A DNA stretch of 64,000 nucleotides from Mycobacterium sp. E3251 (lineage in GTDB: Bacteria > Actinomycetota > Actinomycetes > Mycobacteriales > Mycobacteriaceae): positions 33,397-97,396 of the forward strand of contig NZ_LZJF01000122.1 in NCBI RefSeq assembly GCF_001666835.1, in the 5' to 3' direction. Below are positions 1-8,466 of this stretch, one piece after another. The notes beneath the pieces are model-generated. The model did no database searches and had not been told where the DNA came from. It saw only the letters and a program-made list of their open reading frames with translations. The translations under genes and the position numbers were made by a program. How positions within the stretch are numbered: the stretch's first letter is position 1; every line of letters starts with the position of its first letter.

Positions 1-1
1 C

Positions 2-508
2 CTCATCGAGGACATGTTCGACGAGGTGCTGCACGCGTCAGATCCGCAGGCGCGCGAGAAGCCGTTCTCGACGCTGCGTCAGCTGCTGGCCGTCCACGAG
101 ACAGCCGAAGAAATGGTGGTGCACCCGCGCGTGCGCCGCGAGGCCGACGCCGGTGACGCGATCGTCGACGCCCGGCTCAAGGAAGAGCACGAAGCCAAGG
201 AGCTGCTGTCGAGCATCGAGAAGCTCGACGTCACCTCGAAGGAGTTCATCGACGAGGTCACCAAGCTCCGGGAGGCCGTGCTCGACCACGCCAAGCAGGA
301 GGAGAGCGAAGAGTTTCCCGTGCTGCAACGCGAGGTCGACGACGCCGACCTCAAGCGGATGGGTGCGGCGGTGCGGGCGGCCCAGGCCATCGCGCCTACC
401 CACCCGCATCCCGGCGTGGAATCGGCCAAGCTGAACTTCGCTCTGGGGCCGTTCGCGTCGATGCTCGATCGCGCCCGCGACCTCATCGGGCAGGCCCTGG
501 GCTCGTAG
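2..508 (+). CDS. Hemerythrin HHE domain protein (5' end missing)
   Basis: This is the C-terminal part of a small cytoplasmic di-iron, hemerythrin-like protein. The reading frame is already open at base 2, before the first internal ATG at 14, so the gene begins upstream of the window. Helices carry the spaced His and Glu residues of the family: VHETAEE, VHPRV, EEHEAKE and LDHAKQEESEEFP. Proteins of this family bind O2 or NO, or act in redox and metal stress responses; the exact role here is unknown. It stops 21 bases before selO on the same strand. I am confident in the family but cannot define the start. Confidence 0.85.
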   Translation, partial: LIEDMFDEVLHASDPQAREKPFSTLRQLLAVHETAEEMVVHPRVRREADAGDAIVDARLKEEHEAKELLSSIEKLDVTSKEFIDEVTKLREAVLDHAKQEESEEFPVLQREVDDADLKRMGAAVRAAQAIAPTHPHPGVESAKLNFALGPFASMLDRARDLIGQALGS

Positions 509-529
509 GAATTCCGTAGGCTCGTTGAG

Positions 530-1993
530 GTGAGTGCCGCCCCGGATATGACCGTTGCCCTACAGGACCGGTTTTTCCGCGAATTGCCGGAGATGGCCGT
601 CCGCTGGAAAGCTGAGGCGCCCGCCGACTTGCGGCTGCTTGCCCTCAACGAGCGGCTTGCCGCCGAACTCGGCCTGGACGCCGGCTGGCTGCGAAGTCCC
701 GATGGGATGCGCTTCTTGGTGGGCGACTTGGTCCCCAGCAGCGCCGTTCCGGTGGCGCAGGCCTATTCGGGGCATCAGTTCGGCGGCTTCGTCCCCCGGC
801 TTGGCGACGGGCGCGCACTGTTGCTCGGGGAGCTCGTCGACGACGATGGTCGGCTGCGCGACATCCACCTGAAAGGCTCGGGGCCCACGCCGTTCGCCCG
901 CGGCGGGGACGGCCTGGCGGCCGTCGGGCCCATGCTGCGCGAGTACATCGTCAGCGAGGCGATGCATGCGCTCGGGGTGCCGACGACGCGATCGCTGGCC
1001 GTCGTGGGCACCGGGCGCCCGGTGCTTCGTGAGGCGGAGCTGCCCGGCGCCGTGCTGACCCGCGTGGCCAGCAGCCACCTGCGGGTGGGCAGCTTCCAGT
1101 TCGCCGCGTCCACCGGCGACGGGGGCCTGCTGCGCCGCCTCGCCGACCATGCGATCGCCCGCCACCACCCCAGTGCCGCGGACGCCGAACGCCCTTACCT
1201 CGCGCTGTTCGAAGGGGTGGTCGCAGTCCAGGCATCGCTCGTCGCGCGCTGGATGCTGATCGGATTCGTCCATGGGGTGATGAACACCGACAACATGACG
1301 ATCTCCGGCGAAACGATCGACTACGGACCGTGCGCCTTCATGGAGGCGTACGACCCCGACACGGTGTTCAGTTCCATCGACTTCTGGGGGCGCTACGCCT
1401 ACGGCAACCAGCCGCTCGTCGCCGGCTGGAACCTCGCCCGTTTCGCCGAGACGCTGCTTCCGCTGCTGTCCGACGATGTCGAGGAGGGGGTCGCGCTCGC
1501 GGAGAATTCGTTCGGGGTCTTCCAGCGCGAATACGACGCCGTGTGGTTGTCCGGAATGCGGGCCAAGTTGGGTTTGCCCGCGGACGTGGAAAGCCAAGAG
1601 CTGAAAACACTTTCCGACGAGCTGCTCGTCCTGCTCAAGGACAGCCACGTCGACTACACGTCGTTTTTCCGCCACCTCGGCCGCGCGGCACGAGGCGATG
1701 CCGAACCGGCGCGCGGCTTGTTCATCGACCTCGCCGGGTTCGACGCGTGGCTGTCGCGGTGGCAAACCCTGCGCCCCGATGCCGACGCCATGGAGCGGGC
1801 CAACCCGATCTACATTCCGCGCAACCACCTGGTCGAGGAAGCCCTGACAGCCGCCACGGCGGGCGACCTCGGCCCACTCGACCAGCTCCTCGCCGCGGTC
1901 ACCGCACCCTATGACGTACGCGCGGGCCTGGAACGTTACGCCAATCCAGCCCCTGAGGACTTCGGTAAGTACCAAACGTTCTGCGGCACTTAG
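530..1993 (+). CDS. selO: Protein adenylyltransferase SelO (YdiU/UPF0061)
   Basis: SelO is a pseudokinase-fold enzyme that transfers AMP from ATP to protein Ser/Thr/Tyr residues, with a role in redox homeostasis. The 487-residue length fits bacterial members. Visible family motifs are [18 protein letters not shown] (about residues 79-96), [10 protein letters not shown] with the nucleotide-binding Lys (about 114-123), HGVMNTDNM (about 248-256) and DYGPCAFM (about 264-271), which carry the metal and catalytic residues. The protein ends in FCGT, so the position that is selenocysteine in vertebrate SelO is Cys here. The GTG start at 530 is the best-placed start in the frame. Confidence 0.93.
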   Translation: MSAAPDMTVALQDRFFRELPEMAVRWKAEAPADLRLLALNERLAAELGLDAGWLRSPDGMRFLVGDLVPSSAVPVAQAYSGHQFGGFVPRLGDGRALLLGELVDDDGRLRDIHLKGSGPTPFARGGDGLAAVGPMLREYIVSEAMHALGVPTTRSLAVVGTGRPVLREAELPGAVLTRVASSHLRVGSFQFAASTGDGGLLRRLADHAIARHHPSAADAERPYLALFEGVVAVQASLVARWMLIGFVHGVMNTDNMTISGETIDYGPCAFMEAYDPDTVFSSIDFWGRYAYGNQPLVAGWNLARFAETLLPLLSDDVEEGVALAENSFGVFQREYDAVWLSGMRAKLGLPADVESQELKTLSDELLVLLKDSHVDYTSFFRHLGRAARGDAEPARGLFIDLAGFDAWLSRWQTLRPDADAMERANPIYIPRNHLVEEALTAATAGDLGPLDQLLAAVTAPYDVRAGLERYANPAPEDFGKYQTFCGT

Positions 1994-1995
1994 CT

Positions 1996-2823
1996 TTACA
2001 TGAGATTCGCGAACTCAGCCTGCAGCTCATCGAGGCGCCGAAGGGTTTCGTCGCGAGGCTCGGTGGGCAGCTCCACCAACAGGTGCTGCACCCCGAGAGC
2101 GCGGTAGCCCTCGAGCTCCTCTGCCGTCGGCGCGCCGCCGTGAAAGCTGATCACTGGTACGTCCTGACCTGCCATGCCGCGCAGTTGCTCCAGTTGCGGC
2201 GCCAGGGCCCGCGCCGACGGTGTCATCGATAGCCACCCGGCATGCAGCCTGGCGATGCGTTTGAAGCCGGCGGGTCCGCCGCCGAAGTACATCGGCGGAT
2301 AGGGCTTCTGCATAGGCTTAGGCCAACTGTAGATAGGGCCAAAGTCTACGAATTCGCCGTGGAATTCCGCCTTTTCGTGCGTCCAGATCTCGACCATCGC
2401 GCCCAGCCGTTCGTCGACCACTCGCCCTCGAACGCCCGGATCGACACCGTGGTTGGCGATTTCTTCGCGCAGCCAGCCCACCCCGACACCGAACCGGAAT
2501 CGTCCTCGCGACACCAGATCCAGCGACGCCACTTCTTTGGCCGTGTGAATCGGATCGCGCTGGGGCACCAGCGCGATGCCGGTGCCCAGGACCAGCCGCT
2601 CGGTCACGGCGGCCGCGGCGGTCAGCGCAACGAACGGATCCAAGGTGCGGTAGTACTTCGGCGGGATGGGACCCCCGGCCGGATAGGAGGTTACGTCGCC
2701 CGCCGGGATGTGCGTGTGCTCGGCGAGGAACAGCGACTCGAATCCACGGTGCTCGAGCGCCTGGCCCAGCTCCATCGGGCCAATGCCCTCATCGGTTACG
2801 AATGTCAGTACGCCTACGCCCAT
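1996..2823 (-). CDS. LLM-class F420-dependent oxidoreductase
   Basis: This is a TIM-barrel luciferase-like oxidoreductase that probably uses coenzyme F420. The sequence shows the N-terminal GVGVLTFVTDEGIGP strand, FLAEHTHIP, the GTGIALVPQRDP loop, the RGRFRFGVGVGW segment and MYFGGG, in the order usual for the mycobacterial F420 LLM subfamily. I chose the ATG at 2823 because homologues start directly with this first strand; an in-frame ATG at 2841 would overlap the upstream gene by 14 bases. It is convergent with selO, with a 2-base gap. The substrate cannot be inferred. Confidence 0.85.
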   Translation of the reverse strand: MGVGVLTFVTDEGIGPMELGQALEHRGFESLFLAEHTHIPAGDVTSYPAGGPIPPKYYRTLDPFVALTAAAAVTERLVLGTGIALVPQRDPIHTAKEVASLDLVSRGRFRFGVGVGWLREEIANHGVDPGVRGRVVDERLGAMVEIWTHEKAEFHGEFVDFGPIYSWPKPMQKPYPPMYFGGGPAGFKRIARLHAGWLSMTPSARALAPQLEQLRGMAGQDVPVISFHGGAPTAEELEGYRALGVQHLLVELPTEPRDETLRRLDELQAEFANLM

Positions 2824-2827
2824 GGTC

Positions 2828-3232
2828 TCAGTCAACCGCATCGGGCTCGTTCCGGCGACCGCGTGACTGCGATCGGGCCGCGCCCCATAGCCCGACGCCG
2901 ACGCCGACGACGGCGCCGCCCAAGCCGATGATCCGTTGCGAGGGTTTCAGCTCATCGTGGACACTGATGCCGCCGAGCAGGTCGGCCGCGTCGGCGCCGC
3001 CGGATGCCAGGAACCAGCCGCGGGTGTTCTTGCTGCGCAACGCCGCCGCCGCGAGCATGCCACCGATTAACGCGTCGCGATATCCCATGGACCGCAACAA
3101 CAGTCGAGCGGTCGGCGCCGGCTCCCCGGGATCTCCCCAGAACCGGTTTGCGCTCAAGGGGTCGACGAGGAACCATACGCCGGAGGTGAGTCGGATGCTG
3201 CCCGCGAGAAGTGCAGCTCGGTCAATTGACAT
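2828..3232 (-). CDS. Small DUF4267-like membrane protein
   Basis: A 134-residue hypothetical protein with several weakly hydrophobic helices: about residues 10-25, 53-66 and 101-119. The segments RSMGYRDALIGG and GGADAADLLGG resemble the DUF4267/DUF4345 type of small membrane protein found beside oxidoreductases. It lies directly upstream of the LLM oxidoreductase on the same strand, so the two may be co-transcribed. The function is unknown. Confidence 0.65.
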   Translation of the reverse strand: MSIDRAALLAGSIRLTSGVWFLVDPLSANRFWGDPGEPAPTARLLLRSMGYRDALIGGMLAAAALRSKNTRGWFLASGGADAADLLGGISVHDELKPSQRIIGLGGAVVGVGVGLWGAARSQSRGRRNEPDAVD

Positions 3233-3289
3233 GCTCGGCAGCCTAGGAGCAAACCGCGTTCCTGCGCACGGCTTCGCCCCAAGAGCCCG

Positions 3290-3544
3290 TCACGGCTCGG
3301 GGCAGGCGTGGGCGATTTGTATGGAGGCCGGCCACAGCGCCGTGGTCAAGCCGAAGGCCAGGGCGTCGGCTCCGGTGGGGAACACGGCCTCCACCCGGCT
3401 CTGTATCAGTCGAGCCTCCTCAGCGTGAAAAAGGGTCCACACGAACCCGATACACAGGTACGGGATCGCCAGCCACAACGCCAATTCGATCAGTGCGCCG
3501 ACCCTGACCTTGTATCGCATGCTGCGCCGAAGTACGTCCATCAC
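3290..3544 (-). CDS. Small hypothetical membrane protein (84 aa)
   Basis: The protein starts MMDVLRRSMRYKVRVG, then has one clear transmembrane helix (about residues 20-42) and a second weaker hydrophobic stretch near residues 60-78. Mycobacteria carry similar short proteins of unknown role. It lies between the DUF4267-like gene and the YkvA-family gene on the same strand, with short gaps on both sides. The continuous coding-like composition supports a real gene; nothing indicates a function. Confidence 0.55.
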   Translation of the reverse strand: MMDVLRRSMRYKVRVGALIELALWLAIPYLCIGFVWTLFHAEEARLIQSRVEAVFPTGADALAFGLTTALWPASIQIAHACPEP

Positions 3545-3565
3545 CGCAGCCTCCTAGATTGCCGG

Positions 3566-3985
3566 TCAATCGAGCGCGGGGTCGGGCAGGCGGCACAGCT
3601 TGCACAGGGTGGCGAGGCCGTCGGGCGTGCCGGGCCAGTGCTTGGCAAGTGCACCGGGTCCCGCTGTGCGGCTGATCCAGCGCAACACCAGACCAACGAT
3701 GATCACATCGTCGGCGAATCCGATGACGGGGATGGCGTCGGGTATCAGGTCGATGGGCGACACGACAAAGGCGATCAGTGCGACCAATGCGATTCGGATC
3801 CGCCGCGGCAGGTCGGTATCCGCGGCGAGGCGTTTCAGCAGCCGGAGCACGTCGGGCAGGAGGCGCACCAGGTCCTGCATTTTGACCTGGGGTCGCGTCA
3901 ACCAGAAGGTGACCGCCAGAGCCAGCCAGATCACCGCGAACGCACTGACGATGCCGATCGCGATCATCCACCAGTCAGGCCACAC
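3566..3985 (-). CDS. YkvA/DUF1232 family membrane protein
   Basis: A 139-residue protein with an N-terminal transmembrane helix (about residues 5-28) and the DUF1232 core VALIAFVVSPIDLIPDAIPVIGFADDVIIVGLVLR split across a second helical hairpin (about 88-122). The SPIDLIPD and GFADD motifs define the family. Its biochemical role is not established. It shares strand and spacing with the two small membrane-protein genes before it. Confidence 0.8.
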   Translation of the reverse strand: MWPDWWMIAIGIVSAFAVIWLALAVTFWLTRPQVKMQDLVRLLPDVLRLLKRLAADTDLPRRIRIALVALIAFVVSPIDLIPDAIPVIGFADDVIIVGLVLRWISRTAGPGALAKHWPGTPDGLATLCKLCRLPDPALD

Positions 3986-4036
3986 CGTCTACATCTTGGT
4001 CGGTCGGGCTCAGGCATGCCAGCCCCGGCAGCTTTT

Positions 4037-4426
4037 CTAAGCAGCCCCCGGTGGTGGGAACGGAATCCAGGGAATCATCCAGATGTCGGGCGAACGAGGC
4101 GGCGGCTCGGTGTTCGGTTCCCCGATGTGTTGGGGGCAGTAGGCATTCACCGCACTGGTCGTGAAACTGGTGGCTTGCGACACGGTGAAGCCCGCGTTTT
4201 CCGAGGACACACTCTGGATGACCGCGGCTTTGGAGTGACCCTGGTCCATCAGCTCGCAGGCCTTCTTCCCGACCTGAATGGCGACGGCGCCGTTCTTGTA
4301 GGGAACGCCGGCCTGATCGAGCGCCGCCAAGAAGCTCGCGTCGGGGTTGCCGGCCGGGTCCGCCTGCGCGGGCGTGGCCGCACCAATGGCGGCGGCGAAG
4401 CTCGCCAGCAAGAGAAGCACCCGCAC
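4037..4426 (-). CDS. Secreted DUF732 protein
   Basis: A mycobacterial exported protein of 129 residues. The signal peptide is VRVLLLLASFAAAIGAATPAQA, with cleavage expected after AQA. The mature part is a helical DUF732 domain with the paired cysteines of the family (KACELMDQG and AYCPQH), followed by a Pro-rich tail. I chose the GTG at 4426 because a GAGG ribosome-binding site sits about 10 bases upstream and the signal peptide starts there; the frame is open much further upstream but lies antisense to the PhyH gene. DUF732 function is unknown. Confidence 0.8.
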   Translation of the reverse strand: MRVLLLLASFAAAIGAATPAQADPAGNPDASFLAALDQAGVPYKNGAVAIQVGKKACELMDQGHSKAAVIQSVSSENAGFTVSQATSFTTSAVNAYCPQHIGEPNTEPPPRSPDIWMIPWIPFPPPGAA

Positions 4427-4510
4427 CGCATCATCCTCGTACAGACGGCGCGAATTGTCCTGTCCGCCCCCGCGAACTCGGCTTAGTGTGGTTGACGGGA
4501 TGAAGGACGA

Positions 4511-5374
4511 GTGCCAATGAACATCGATGACGAATCCGTCACGACGCTGGAAGACCTCAGAGGCGATCTGGCGCAGCGGTACAAGCGGACGGCGAGCGGT
4601 GGAGGCTCCGTCGACAGCGCGATCGTCGACGCCGACATGGCGGCCCTCGACCGCGACGGCTACGTCATTTGGACGGACCTGCTCACACCGGAGCAGTGCG
4701 AGCAGATCCGCGAGGTCGTGCGGCCTTGGCTCGGGCACACCGGGCGTAACTCGTTCGAGGGGCGGAGCACTCAGCGCATCTACAGCCTGCTGAGCCGGAC
4801 GCGGGTGTGCGACGGGCTCGTCGGCAATCCCCGGGTGCTGGCGGTGCTGGATCGGTTGCTGATGCCCAACTACCTGCTTTCTGCGTTGCAGGCCATCAAC
4901 ATTCAGCCCGGAGAGGCCGCCCAGCTGGCACACCACGACGATGGGTTCTACCCGATCCCGCGTCCGCGAGAACCTCTTGCGGCGGCGACGATCTGGGCCA
5001 TCGACGACTTCACCGCCGACAACGGGGCCACGGTGCTCTACCCCGGCAGCCACCGCTGGGGTAAGCGCCGGCCGGGGCCCGACGATCAGGCGATGCCGGT
5101 CGTCATGCCCGCCGGCTCGTGCGTCTTCTTCGTGGGCACCCTGTGGCACGGCGGTGGCGCCAACAACACCGGTCGCGACCGCCTTGCCGTCACCGCCCAG
5201 TACTGCCAACCGTGGCTGCGCCCGATGGAAGCCTTCACGTTGTCGATATCGCGCGACATCGCCCGCTCGGTGTCCGACGACATTCGCCGCATGCTCGGCT
5301 ACAGCATCCACCCACCGTTCGTCGGCGCGGTCGACGGTCTGCACCCGCTCCGGCTGTTGGAAGCCGATTCGTAG
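4511..5374 (+). CDS. Phytanoyl-CoA dioxygenase (PhyH) family protein
   Basis: An Fe(II)/2-oxoglutarate-dependent dioxygenase of about 287 residues. The double-stranded beta-helix metal triad is visible: the HxD pair in AHHDDGFYP (about residues 139-147) and the distal His in GTLWHGGGANNTGRDR, whose Arg would bind 2-oxoglutarate. Family members hydroxylate acyl-CoAs or secondary metabolites; the substrate is not evident. The start is GTG 4511 or ATG 4517, just after AAGGACGA. It is divergent from the DUF732 gene and convergent with the DMT transporter, with stops 3 bases apart. Confidence 0.85.
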   Translation: MPMNIDDESVTTLEDLRGDLAQRYKRTASGGGSVDSAIVDADMAALDRDGYVIWTDLLTPEQCEQIREVVRPWLGHTGRNSFEGRSTQRIYSLLSRTRVCDGLVGNPRVLAVLDRLLMPNYLLSALQAINIQPGEAAQLAHHDDGFYPIPRPREPLAAATIWAIDDFTADNGATVLYPGSHRWGKRRPGPDDQAMPVVMPAGSCVFFVGTLWHGGGANNTGRDRLAVTAQYCQPWLRPMEAFTLSISRDIARSVSDDIRRMLGYSIHPPFVGAVDGLHPLRLLEADS

Positions 5375-5377
5375 GTC

Positions 5378-6310
5378 CTACTCCCGTCGTCCGCTGACAC
5401 CGGCCAACCGCGCGGCATCGGCGGGCGTGGGCTGTCGCGGGCTGCCCACTTCGACCGCCTGGCTGCGGCTCAGCGCGATCGCGGCGGCCACCATGCCCCA
5501 GACGGCGACTGCCAGTGCCAGCGCCGCCGAGCGGCCCACCGCCAGGTGTTCACCGAGCACCCCCATGCCGAGCACGACCGCGACAACCGGCTCCCCGACC
5601 AACATGATCGGTACCGACGCCTGCAACGCGCCGGCATGAAAGGCCGAGTTCTGCACCACCGTTACCGCGACCGCTAGGCCGACCAGAACGTACGGAGCCG
5701 GGACGGTGAGGAGCGCATGCCAGCCGCCGACGGCGTAGCGGTGCGTGCAGATCTTCGTCAGCACCGCGATCATGCCGAGCATGACCGCCACGGCCACGCC
5801 CAGCAGCATGGCGCGCGCACGACCGACGACGCGACCGGCCGCCGTAACGCAGACCACCAGCAACGGCACCGTCACCAACAACGCCAGTGTCCACGCCGGT
5901 ACCGCAGGGCGGACCTGGCCTTCGCGCGGCTGACCGACGAGCACGAAAACCGTTAGCGCGCCCGTCAACAGCGTCGCCCAGCCCCACTGGACCGCGCTGA
6001 TGCGTTGATGGCAGAGCCGCGCGCTCAAGGGCAACGCGAACAACAGCGACGAAACCAGCAGCGGCTGGATGAGCAGCAGGGATCCGTGCGCCAGCGCCAC
6101 CGCCTGAAACACGTAGCCGGCGACGGCGGCGACGGTGCCCGCCCACCACAGCGGTCGCGCCGCCAGGGTCGTCACCATCGTTCCCGACATGCCCTCATCA
6201 GCCGGAACGTCCTGGGCGGCTCGCTGCCGAACGACGATTCCGACCGCGGCCCAGAACGCCGACAGCAATGCCGAGACGATCGCGACCGCGTGCGATGTGA
6301 CCCACCCCAT
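5378..6310 (-). CDS. DMT-superfamily membrane transporter
   Basis: A polytopic protein with 9-10 predicted transmembrane helices, about 310 residues, of the drug/metabolite transporter type (EamA/NIPA-like DMT family). The N-terminus begins MGWVTSHAVAIVSALLSAFW, and the repeats contain the DMT pattern of glycine-rich helices and a C-terminal GEPVVAVVLGMGVLGEHL segment. I start at ATG 6310 rather than the longest start at 6397 because the extra N-terminus is hydrophilic and non-conserved in character. The substrate is unknown. Confidence 0.75.
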   Translation of the reverse strand: MGWVTSHAVAIVSALLSAFWAAVGIVVRQRAAQDVPADEGMSGTMVTTLAARPLWWAGTVAAVAGYVFQAVALAHGSLLLIQPLLVSSLLFALPLSARLCHQRISAVQWGWATLLTGALTVFVLVGQPREGQVRPAVPAWTLALLVTVPLLVVCVTAAGRVVGRARAMLLGVAVAVMLGMIAVLTKICTHRYAVGGWHALLTVPAPYVLVGLAVAVTVVQNSAFHAGALQASVPIMLVGEPVVAVVLGMGVLGEHLAVGRSAALALAVAVWGMVAAAIALSRSQAVEVGSPRQPTPADAARLAGVSGRRE

Positions 6311-6449
6311 GTCCGTGCGGATACCCGGGACGTGAGGGCGGCTAACTGAGCTCTGCGCGAACAGGCGCGCAGCGCCAACAGTTTGTTTGTGACTCACCGC
6401 ACATTTATGCTGATGCTGTATCCCAGGTCACAACTTGGTAGGAGCTTTA

Positions 6450-6665
6450 ATGGCCGCAGCCCATGGCTCGAGCAAGCACGTTGTCGTCGCGCCCCGTCCC
6501 AGCGGGGCGATCCATTCGCACCGGATACTGCTGGCCGTGGTCGTGGTCCTGGCCCTCATCGCTGCGATCACAGGCATCGTCGTCGCCGCGTCGACGGGGC
6601 ACACCACCGCGGCGCTAGTCATCGCCCTGGTGGCCGGCGGGTGGTTCTCCGCCGCCCTCTGCTAG
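6450..6665 (+). CDS. Small membrane protein (71 aa)
   Basis: The start ATG 6450 is preceded at 5 bases by a good Shine-Dalgarno sequence (TAGGAG at 6439-6444). The protein has a short hydrophilic N-terminus followed by two adjacent transmembrane helices (about residues 31-48 and 54-69) and ends in Cys. It is divergent from the DMT transporter. No known domain is recognised; it looks like a lineage-conserved mycobacterial small protein. Confidence 0.6.
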   Translation: MAAAHGSSKHVVVAPRPSGAIHSHRILLAVVVVLALIAAITGIVVAASTGHTTAALVIALVAGGWFSAALC

Positions 6666-6759
6666 AGGTCGCGACTGCCGACAAGAAAAGTCGGCGCGCT
6701 CGAATACCTCCGGATGGCAACGGCTTTGATGGCGGTGGGAGTCGCCGGACGGCTAGCGA

Positions 6760-7104
6760 TCAGCTGGCGACCGCACCGGGGCAGTACTTGATTCGTCCCA
6801 GGTCGACCCACATGTTGGCGCGCCTGGCGGCTTGATCGGGGTTCAGCCCGGTCACAGCCTGGTTGTTCGCCTGTTGCATCGCGCCGACGATCTGCGCGCG
6901 CGACCAGCCCTGCGCCATCGCATTGCACATGGTCTGTTCGGTCTGCATCTCGTAGAAGGGCCAATCCGGCGGCCAGCCGATCGGGTCGGCGTTCGCCGTG
7001 GCGAACGCGCCCGGCAGGGCAGCCGGAGCGATCAACGCGATGACGAACGTCAGGGCGAGAAGCAGCTTTCTCGTGACGGACAGGGGTGAAAGCGACTGTT
7101 GCAC
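6760..7104 (-). CDS. Secreted DUF732-like protein
   Basis: An exported small protein of 114 residues. The signal peptide spans roughly residues 1-40 (LLLALTFVIALIAPAALPGAFATANA); the mature domain has two Cys residues (TMCNAMAQGW and KYCPGA) and an alpha-helical DUF732-like pattern. The GTG at 7104 is favoured because GAGGAG lies 8 bases upstream. A longer reading back to 7170 would add a non-signal N-terminus. Function unknown. Confidence 0.75.
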   Translation of the reverse strand: MQQSLSPLSVTRKLLLALTFVIALIAPAALPGAFATANADPIGWPPDWPFYEMQTEQTMCNAMAQGWSRAQIVGAMQQANNQAVTGLNPDQAARRANMWVDLGRIKYCPGAVAS

Positions 7105-7301
7105 GGGCACTTCTCCTCGACTCGGCACCTCGATGACCTGGAGGTCGACAAGCTTGACCCCGCCCACCAATGGTAGAGCCTCGGCGCCGTACGCCGTTCG
7201 AGATGTCGGATCTGGATAGACTCCCTACGATCTGCCGTCTCGCGACGCTTCCAGTCGGACATGCGATCCGTCGTCTTCGGTACCGGCCGAAACTAGGGAG
7301 A

Positions 7302-8255
7302 ATGAACGTGAGAGCCCTCGTTGCGGGCGCCGCCGGGTTCTTGGGGTCGCATCTGTGCGACCGTCTTCGCCGCGACGGCCTCGAGGTTGTCGGGCTCGAC
7401 AACTTCTACACCGGTAGCCGCGACAACATCGGGCGGTTCGAGAAAGACCCGGGATTTTCTTTCTTCGAGCACGACATCACCCGGCCGGTAGACGCGGCCG
7501 GTGTCCGTCCGCTGGATGTCATCTTCAACATGGCCTGCCCCGGGTCGCCGCGCGCCTACCAGCGCGATCCGCTGTTTACCCTGGAAACGAACTACGTCGG
7601 CACCAGGAACCTGCTGGAACTGGCTCGCGAGCAGCAGGCGACAATTCTCCAAGCTTCCACCAGCGAGGTTTACGGCGATCCCGTCATCCATCCTCAAGTC
7701 GAGAGCTACTGGGGCAACGTCAACTGCTTCGGGATGCGGAGCTGTTACGAAGAAGGCAAGCGGGTCTCGGAGACGCTGATGCTCGAGTACGCCCGTCGCT
7801 ACGGCGTGCGGATAAAGGTCGTCCGCATTTTCAATACCTACGGCCCGAGGATGGACGTGGAGGACGGCCGCATCATCCCCTCGTTCATCGTCCAGGCGCT
7901 GCGGGGAGAACCGATCACCGTCTTCGGGGATGGCAGCCAGACCCGCTCTTTCTGCTATGTCGACGATCTGATCGAGGGCCTGGTGAGGATGGCGGCGAGC
8001 GAGCCCTCGTTCACGGGGCCCGTGAATCTCGGCAGTCCGACCGAACTCACCGTCCTGCAGACAGCGAGCATTATCGGCGAGCTGACCGGGTCGGCGTCGG
8101 GAACCGTATTTAGGCCCCTGCCGGCCGACGACCCCAAGAGACGCCAACCGGATATCAGCCTTGCCGAGTCCGGGCTCGCCTGGCGTCCACGAGTCCCTTT
8201 TGAAGAAGGCGTCGCGCGAACTATCGAATACTTCAGGGGAATCGTGGAGGCATGA
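7302..8255 (+). CDS. NDP-sugar epimerase/dehydratase (UDP-glucuronate decarboxylase-like)
   Basis: An extended short-chain dehydrogenase of 317 residues. It has the NAD-binding GAAGFLG loop (residues 9-15), GLDNFYTGSRDNI, the catalytic Tyr149-x3-Lys153 in SCYEEGK, and RIFNTYGPRM. This pattern is closest to UDP-glucuronic acid decarboxylase (UDP-xylose synthase) or UDP-glucose epimerase enzymes that make activated sugars for glycoconjugates. The ATG at 7302 has AGGGAGA immediately upstream. The gene leads into a glycosyltransferase, so the product sugar may serve that enzyme; this is inference. Confidence 0.88.
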   Translation: MNVRALVAGAAGFLGSHLCDRLRRDGLEVVGLDNFYTGSRDNIGRFEKDPGFSFFEHDITRPVDAAGVRPLDVIFNMACPGSPRAYQRDPLFTLETNYVGTRNLLELAREQQATILQASTSEVYGDPVIHPQVESYWGNVNCFGMRSCYEEGKRVSETLMLEYARRYGVRIKVVRIFNTYGPRMDVEDGRIIPSFIVQALRGEPITVFGDGSQTRSFCYVDDLIEGLVRMAASEPSFTGPVNLGSPTELTVLQTASIIGELTGSASGTVFRPLPADDPKRRQPDISLAESGLAWRPRVPFEEGVARTIEYFRGIVEA

Positions 8256-8344
8256 CCGTTCAGGCGGTCGATGGCGTTAGCATCGGGAAGCCCCACACGC
8301 AACGAACCGACCCCACCGACCACGATCAACGAAGGGGAGGGTGA
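8252..8344 (+). CDS. Possible coupling mini-ORF (30 aa)
   Basis: The ATG at 8252 overlaps the epimerase stop as ATGA, and the 30-codon frame ends at 8344 as TGATG with the next mini-ORF. No domain is recognised and the hydrophilic product is unremarkable. The exact stop/start overlaps suggest translational coupling rather than a functional protein. It could equally be chance. Confidence 0.25.
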   Translation: MTVQAVDGVSIGKPHTQRTDPTDHDQRRGG

Positions 8345-8466
8345 TGGCTCATCAAGCCCCTGACGGCAGCCGTTATCCCATTGCCGCCGTTCGTTTCCGG
8401 TGTTCTTGGGGCCACGGCCGCACTGCACAACACTTCACGGCACCGGGCGATGGGCTCCGGCGATGA
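8344..8466 (+). CDS. Possible leader mini-ORF (40 aa) before the glycosyltransferase
   Basis: The ATG at 8344 follows a very strong Shine-Dalgarno sequence (GGGGAGG, 8334-8340). The 40-codon frame ends at 8464-8466, overlapping the glycosyltransferase ATG (8463) as ATGA. The product has no recognisable domain. The glycosyltransferase itself has no obvious ribosome-binding site, so translation may re-initiate from this mini-ORF. Confidence 0.35.
   Translation: MAHQAPDGSRYPIAAVRFRCSWGHGRTAQHFTAPGDGLRR

Noticed and set aside
1981..1993. Selenocysteine at the SelO C-terminus
   Set aside because: The codon is TGC (Cys) in FCGT, followed by a normal TAG stop.
4427..5344. N-terminal extension of the DUF732 frame
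   Set aside because: The extension is antisense to the PhyH gene; the signal peptide and ribosome-binding site place the start at 4426.
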